Assembly: GCA_001953115.1 (NCBI GenBank)
Contig: LSSL01004025.1
Coordinates: 1 to 14,852 of the forward strand
DNA length: 14,852 nucleotides
Direction of reading: 5' to 3'
Source of the DNA: Smittium mucronatum
Lineage: Eukaryota > Kickxellomycota > Harpellomycetes > Harpellales > Legeriomycetaceae
Shown: piece after piece, positions 9,695-14,852 of the stretch
How positions within the stretch are numbered: position 1 is the stretch's first letter
Layout of the letters: each line of letters opens with the position of its first letter
Made by a program: the position numbers and the translations under genes
Notes under the pieces: generated by a model
What the model saw: only the letters and a program-made list of their open reading frames with translations
What the model was told of the DNA's origin: nothing
Database searches by the model: none

Positions 9695-10346
9695 CCACCG
9701 CTCAGCTCCAACCACTATTTCCAAACTGCCCTTCTGTTTATTGACTGCATATAGTCTTGATATTTTATAGCATTGTTAGTAGTTAGTATAATTGGCAATC
9801 GCTAATCAGTAGATTATGCTAGCAGTCCATTAGCTATATTTTGTAAGAAAACCACTGGGAAATGTAATTTTCTATCAGGTTTCTGCGAATTAGGGATTGG
9901 TGCACCATCATCACCTGCCAATGAAATTTCCTGGCATTAGACCTGCAGCTGCAACCCAATTGCCTTGACAGGCTGGGGAAGCAACTATTTATTTTGGGTA
10001 GGCGGGAGTTTGGTGTCTACTGAATCTCATCGCGCAAATACAAGCAGATATTTAATGGCCTGCCCTGTTGATTGCTGTTTCTATACATTAGCGCCAGCCT
10101 AATTCTATCCACGAAATCAAAAGAAAAGCCAAACCGTCTGTATTCGATACTGATATTTCTCCGGACATTTCTTTTCTTTTTCGAACTTTTGGTGGCTCTA
10201 ATCCATTTTTGATCTTGGCGGGGATTTGTAGAAAAAACTTTTACGTCGGTTTTGATCTAAAACTCGATTCAATTCTTTGCTTTTTTGGGAACTGGTTTGT
10301 CAGGCCATACCGCTTTTTAATACCGCTTTGAATCTTTCTTCCAGTG
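9695..10346. other. Intergenic region, tyrosinase 3' end to Kish promoter
   Basis: No gene is recognised on either strand. Bases 9901-10080 are unusually GC-rich for non-coding DNA here (29, 30 and 25 G+C in three consecutive 60-base lines) but every frame is soon closed by stops. The stretch should carry the tyrosinase terminator and the Kish promoter; a pyrimidine-rich ttcttccag just before the Kish ATG could be a 5' UTR splice acceptor, which I cannot confirm. Confidence 0.5.
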
Positions 10347-10562
10347 ATGTCGGCTTTGTTCAATTTCCAGTCTTTGTTGACTGTTCTCTTGCTAGTTATA
10401 TGCACTTGCAGCTATGTGAAGTCACAAGTTCCTTCATACATCAACCGGGAACAGAAGGGCGCTTCTAATGTTGTTTATAAATTCGCTATAGTCGGAGAGC
10501 GGCTGAGTCCCTACGTGTCAATATCTCTAGCCATCATGGCTGTTTACCAAATCTTGTACTGA
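10347..10562 (+). CDS. TMEM167: Kish/TMEM167 family secretory-pathway membrane protein
   Basis: An uninterrupted 71-residue reading frame starts at the ATG at 10347. It opens with MSALFNFQSLLTV, almost identical to the start of metazoan Kish-A (TMEM167A), and has the family's GERLSPYV segment at 51-58. Total length matches the ~72 residues of the family, so the gene is complete. Two membrane segments are visible, about 9-25 (Leu/Val/Cys-rich, ending near the conserved ICTCSY) and about 57-71. Kish proteins sit in Golgi or early secretory membranes and are needed for constitutive secretion; the biochemical mechanism is not established. It is intronless, unlike the three plus-strand genes to its left. 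It is convergent with HIS3, with 184 bases between the two stop codons. Confidence 0.93.
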   Translation: MSALFNFQSLLTVLLLVICTCSYVKSQVPSYINREQKGASNVVYKFAIVGERLSPYVSISLAIMAVYQILY

Positions 10563-10693
10563 AAACCTTTATACTAAATTTAGCATTTTCACCTTCCTCT
10601 TATCCTTTCAACCATAATCCACTATTTCATAAATACAAATATTTTTCAGAGATTTATCAAAATCTAGAGTTTTTGTTTTTTAAATCTATCTGT

Positions 10694-10699
10694 TTTATT
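10694..10699 (-). promoter_or_regulatory. Putative polyadenylation signal of HIS3
   Basis: On the minus strand this reads AATAAA, about 48 bases past the HIS3 stop, a suitable distance. The motif is easily found by chance in AT-rich DNA. Confidence 0.4.
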
Positions 10700-10746
10700 T
10701 ATATCTTGGTCTAGATAAATTTTTTACACAAAAAGCAATTGTATTT

Positions 10747-11400
10747 CTATAGCACGCCTTTAGTACTAGGTACATCGGAATCGCCGGTGAAGGAAGTGGC
10801 TTCACGTAGTGCGACTGCCAACGCCTTGAAGGCAGATTCAGCCTTATGGTGATCGTTTTCGCCACGGATATTATCGACGTGAATGGTAATGTGTGCAGAA
10901 GTAGCAAAGGAAGAGAGAACATGGGGAATCATCTCGGTTGATAAGGATCCAACCATATCGCGTTTAAAAGGGATGTTAATAAAAGCATAGGGCCGTCCAG
11001 AAATATCCACTACCGCTCTAGAAAGAGATTCATCAAGAGGGCAATATGCAGTTCCGAACCGTTTGATTCCACGGGGCTCCCCAAGCGCCTTTTTAAACGC
11101 CATTCCTAATGCGATGGCAGTGTCCTCTGCAGTATGATGATCGTCGATTTCTAAATCGCCAACGCATTTGAGATCGAGACTCCATTTGGAATGCTTGGCA
11201 AGGGCATGGTACATGTGATCGAGGAAACCTATCCCAGTGCTTATAGATATTACTTGTTCGGGAGTTTCAGAAGATTGTGTGGGGTATGAGGGCAATCTCA
11301 AGGACACCGAGATGGAAGTCTCGTTGGTCTTCCTCTCTACTTCAGCGTATCTGTAAGTATCAGTATCCATTCTCAACTTATTTATCGATATCCCTGACAT
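10747..11400 (-). CDS. HIS3: Imidazoleglycerol-phosphate dehydratase (histidine biosynthesis)
   Basis: This single-exon frame encodes the enzyme that dehydrates imidazole-glycerol phosphate to imidazole-acetol phosphate, the sixth step of histidine synthesis, in the cytosol. With the first ATG (11398-11400) it is 217 residues; a second ATG at 11368-11370 gives 207, close to yeast His3 at the N-terminus, and also has A at -3 and G at +4. Either is possible. Family hallmarks are intact: RKTNET near the start, GFLDHM (58-63), the duplicated Mn-binding motifs DHHTAED (87-93) and NDHHKAES (182-189), an internal [11 protein letters not shown], and the terminal STKGVL. No fusion partner is present, as in other fungi and unlike the bacterial HisB bifunctional form. 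No truncation or missing metal ligand is seen. Animals lack this gene, which helps identify the organism as fungal. Confidence 0.96.
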   Translation of the reverse strand: MSGISINKLRMDTDTYRYAEVERKTNETSISVSLRLPSYPTQSSETPEQVISISTGIGFLDHMYHALAKHSKWSLDLKCVGDLEIDDHHTAEDTAIALGMAFKKALGEPRGIKRFGTAYCPLDESLSRAVVDISGRPYAFINIPFKRDMVGSLSTEMIPHVLSSFATSAHITIHVDNIRGENDHHKAESAFKALAVALREATSFTGDSDVPSTKGVL

Positions 11401-11664
11401 GATAATGATTCCTTTTATTAGTGTTTTGGTTATTTCGAAATTCCACAAAATTTCAAATCTCCTTCTCAGTGATCCAATTCAGAAAACTCCTCTCTTCATA
11501 ATTAACCCTTTTTAGGACGCAAAGGTGTAAATCTATTTTTCATCCCAATGAACATATTTGGTTTTCATGGCAGTCATTCGCTAGCAGAACCATTTTCATT
11601 TCTGTTTTAGAGCTGCCGCATTCCAACGAATAATATTTCTGTAGATAGTCGCTCATTGAAGCAG

Positions 11665-11670
11665 CACGTG
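11665..11670. promoter_or_regulatory. CACGTG E-box upstream of HIS3
   Basis: A palindromic CACGTG sits 265 bases upstream of the HIS3 ATG at 11400. In fungi this hexamer is bound by bHLH factors such as Cbf1 or Pho4. Its role here is a guess from position alone. Confidence 0.3.
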
Positions 11671-12660
11671 TGGTTTTACCAACCAATTTGCTAATGCCCA
11701 AGCTTTAATGCGTCATATAAAATATCGATAACAGCTCATTCCCTTAATTTAATCTCCAATTATGAATTGATTCAACGCCTCTATAATATTGGGTTGGTCG
11801 TGTGAGGAAAATACAGCTGTTTCCACCACTAGACTTGATATACTTTTCATTAAACCTCAGCTGCCAACACTGATAGCTATTAGATTTTTGCAATTCGAGT
11901 TTTCGCTGAAGATATCATTATTATGCAATGCCCTAAATATTTCAAAAAAATAAAGTTATACAGAACACAAAATCATCTTGGCTGCAATTCACTCCTCTAC
12001 AAAACCATCAGATACGATTATATAGCGCCGGTTACATTTGCGCAATTCTCTTTGGTAGCAATGACCACCCTATTAGATTTTTATATCTTCCTAATTTTGA
12101 AATAAGCTAGTACGTTATTTTATAAATCTATTGCGTAATATGCTATTAAAACTACAAAAATGAATCTTCTATTATCAAGATGTTAAATTTTCATTAGAAA
12201 AATATGCTAACCCCTTTTTATTGGCTTGGTGGTGATTAAATTTTAATGCATCCAATAGTCTACATATAGAAAAGTCTGGTCTCAAAACGTACCTCCCATC
12301 AATGCATTCAGAACTGAAAAAGTTCAGTTATAGCATCTGGACTTTAAAAGACAAACGAAATAAACCTATTAAATAGGCTCATTTTTACATTGTTGGTTGA
12401 TTTAGCTTAGCCCTTTTAATAAATAAAATCAGGTGTCTGGTTTATTGACCCACTCGATCAGCCAATCAGTTTTCATACTTGAGCTTTTTTTGCCAATAGA
12501 ATTGTTGCTTATCTCAAGTTAGGTAAATCCATGTTTATTGCATAATTTTACAATCTGGTATGAATAAAAGCAGGTGGAATGTGTATGTGTGAATATTCAC
12601 CCCAGCACATAATCAACTTGTTGGCTGATTTTTTCATAAAAATATATATCAATTATTGTT

Positions 12661-12665
12661 AAAAA
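12661..12665 (-). terminator. RNA polymerase III terminator of tRNA-Leu
   Basis: Five consecutive T on the minus strand begin four bases past the tRNA discriminator base, the normal Pol III stop signal. Confidence 0.75.
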
Positions 12666-12669
12666 TTAA

Positions 12670-12751
12670 TGATGAAAGTGGGATTTGAACCCACGCCTCC
12701 GGAGAGACCACGACCTGAACGTGGCGCCTTAGACCACTCGGCCATTTCACC
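12670..12751 (-). tRNA. tRNA-Leu, anticodon CAG
   Basis: On the minus strand the 82 bases fold as a class II tRNA. The acceptor is GGTGAAA with TTTCATC (one G-U pair), the D arm has GCC/GGC, and the anticodon stem CCACG/CGTGG closes loop TTCAGGT with anticodon CAG. A 13-base variable arm and the T stem GTGGG/CCCAC with TTCAAAT follow. A-box (TGGCCGAGTGG) and B-box (GGTTCAAATCC) promoter elements are intact and no intron is present. Discriminator A73, T33 and G37 are leucine-type; the CUG-clade serine tRNA with the same anticodon has a different loop and G73. It should read CUG as leucine. Confidence 0.95.
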
Positions 12752-14852
12752 CGTAATCACAAGACGTAAAAATAATTACAAATTTATAAATTTTTTATTA
12801 TATTATATGTCCCGTCCATCAATTCATCTAATCTAAATAAATATTCCTCATTTTTAAATTAGGATATGTGACTAAAAATTCACACTTCTCGAAATATTAC
12901 TATAAAAAATTTCTAGTATATTTCAAGTGAAGTAAATACATTAATATAAAAACAATAGTGGATTCGTTTTTTACACAGGCCTCAACAATTTTTTAAAATG
13001 AAAAAATTTATTAGAAACTTCGGAATTTTTTTGTTTTTTTTTCATTTTTAGCCAATATTTTTTCAATATATCAAATAGGTTAACTATTTATATTACTTGA
13101 TAATTTTAAGAATTTTTTTTTAATTTTCCAAAAACGATAATAATAATTACATCATATATCCTTGATTTCAATTTTAAACATGCAGCTTATCTTTATTTTT
13201 ATTTTTTTTAGAAAATATTTTTTGAATGATTGAGTATTAGGGATTTTTATTATAGAGATTTTATATAATTTTAATTTAGTGGAATTTAAAATGCTAATAT
13301 AGTGGATTTTTCTGATATAGGCTTGGATTTCGAAGCCCTATCCATAAATATAACCAAAAAATCCTTTATAAATTCTAATAATTCCTTTCTATAAATTTAA
13401 ATTAAAAAATAAAATATCTTTCCCTTTCATTTAAATAATCCACGTTTTTTCCAAAAAATAACAATTTGTTATTCTTTCATTAAAATAAATTCCGTTTTCT
13501 AATCGAAATTTTCTTTAAAATTGGGTTTAATAATTATTATATAATATTCTTGTTAATACTACTTAATAATAATAAAATCGGCTAAAGAGATAACTGTGTT
13601 GTAAATTAATGATTAACTATCCTCATAAATAACTTGAAATTTTTTTTCCTATTATGTATTTAAAAAATCAAATATTTCATGATTTTATTGCTTCATTATT
13701 TAAAATTGGTGCCAAAAAATATGTATTTTTTTTTTCAACCCGATATTCTTTCGATATCAAACTTGATTTTAATTTTAAATCTCAATAATGGTGGTTTTAT
13801 ATGGGGGGTTTTCCGCTATTCTTTCCTTTAGAAATTCAATACATTTATGCGATAAGAGAAATTTAAATAAAAGAATATGTATTTTAAAAAATTGATTTGG
13901 TATGAAAAATTAACTCGCTATTATAGACCCTTAAATTAGTTCCTTTTAATATGATTAGGCTGGAATAAGAGGATATTTAAGCTCTTTGTATCCTTATATT
14001 GACCCAATTAACATCATAATATTTAAAAAGAAAAAAAATGGTATTAATAAAATCTCAAGGAACTTATCATATTAATATTAATTAAATATTCGATTAAAAT
14101 ATAATTATATGTATATATATGTGAGTTCAATTCTAGAAAACGTTATTTTATAAATTAAATAAAAATATACCCTATTAATATATATGGTATTATTGAATCT
14201 AAAACCTATATATATATTTTTTATTATTAGTCATTTGGGAGGGGGGTTATTAATTCTTTTTTAAAGATACCACAAATAAGAAAGTGTAAATTCTATGAGG
14301 AAAAAAAGCCATATTACGCTATACCATGGATATTTAAAGTTAATAATAAGATAATTATTGGATGTTATATGTACTGGAAAACCAATTTATGAAGCTTTTT
14401 AACAAAGCAAATAGAATTCAGAGATGCAGATTTTTTTTCTTAAAGATAGTTCATTTTCGTATTTTCACTTTTGCTTTTAGATATTTATTACAAAAATATA
14501 ATTATGCTTGTATATATTTTAAAATTTTACTTTACTGAATTTTTGTTAGTTTGAACCAAATCAAAACATGGAACTCATTTTGAAAATTCAACTTCTTTAT
14601 CAAAATTTATATCTATAATTTTTTTTTTAATTTTTTTAATTTAAATATAATATTTAAATTCTAGAAAAAATATTAAAAAAATAAAATGTTGTGAAATGAT
14701 AAATAATTTTTTTTATCCTATTTCCATCAGTAACTTTAGATGCTCCATACTCACTTATAATTGGTTAAAGGTTTATTTTTAACTTCTTTTTTTGTATCAC
14801 GGAATTTTATTTTAAGATAAAGTCATTAAAAATTATACTAAAAAAATATGAA
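12752..14852. other. Extremely AT-rich, gene-free tract
   Basis: No reading frame of useful length, RNA gene or transposon feature is visible in 2.1 kb. Four hand-counted 60-base lines (13081, 13501, 14521, 14641) total 37 G+C in 240 bases, about 15%. TA-dinucleotide runs such as tatatgtatatatatgtg (14106-14123) and long T or A runs are common. Isolated six-G runs occur at 13803-13808 and 14241-14246. It may be an AT-rich heterochromatic or decayed region, or mere intergenic DNA running past the window's end. Confidence 0.7.

Larger units (their letters stand above)
11401..12669. other. Region upstream of HIS3 up to the tRNA
   Basis: This should hold the HIS3 promoter at its left end. No intact protein gene is recognised; a 60-codon plus-strand frame at 11923-12105 has a hydrophobic C-terminal end but no start context, homologue or codon signal I can support. 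No further RNA gene was found. A CACGTG E-box and a CCAAT box (minus orientation at 11683-11687) lie about 270-290 bases upstream of the HIS3 start. Confidence 0.5.

Noticed and set aside
11568..11580. Possible Gcn4-type site (TGACTG on the minus strand) upstream of HIS3
   Set aside because: It departs from the TGACTCA consensus, and a single half-match in 1 kb is not informative.
11923..12105. 60-codon frame with a hydrophobic C-terminal end
   Set aside because: No recognised family, no promoter or splice evidence, and a length expected by chance.

Overview
The window reads as nuclear DNA of an AT-rich, intron-containing fungus. A fungal-type histidine-biosynthesis gene (HIS3) argues against an animal. 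The spliceosomal GT-AG introns, a GYF-domain gene with a fungal-style N-terminus and an intron-rich secreted tyrosinase fit an early-diverging lineage, possibly Zoopagomycota such as the gut-dwelling Harpellales. That placement is inference; only 'fungus' is well supported.

Layout, left to right. 1-1688: no intact gene. The first ~640 bases are AT-rich, followed by a GC-richer stretch (644-1393) that may be a decayed coding region. 1689-4366 (+): a GYF-domain adaptor protein with a tiny first exon. 4367-5732: non-coding, with a striking purine-rich block (seven GGGGAA units, then GGGTGAGAT-type repeats). 5733-7868 (+): a six-exon JIP5/WDR55-type WD40 ribosome-biogenesis protein whose first coding exon is only the ATG. 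8291-9694 (+): a three-exon secreted tyrosinase. 10347-10562 (+): a 71-residue, intronless Kish/TMEM167 membrane protein. 10747-11400 (-): HIS3, convergent with Kish. 12670-12751 (-): tRNA-Leu(CAG). 12752-14852: a gene-free, very AT-rich tract (about 15% G+C in four hand-counted lines).

The genes do not form an evident pathway or cluster. They serve separate tasks: translation or mRNA control (GYF), 60S ribosome biogenesis (JIP5), extracellular phenol oxidation (tyrosinase), the early secretory pathway (Kish), amino-acid synthesis (HIS3) and CUG decoding (tRNA). The tyrosinase stands out by a higher third-position G+C than its neighbours. I found no convincing undescribed system. The least explained parts are the GC-richer non-coding islands, the G-rich tandem block, and the abrupt AT-rich domain beyond the tRNA.
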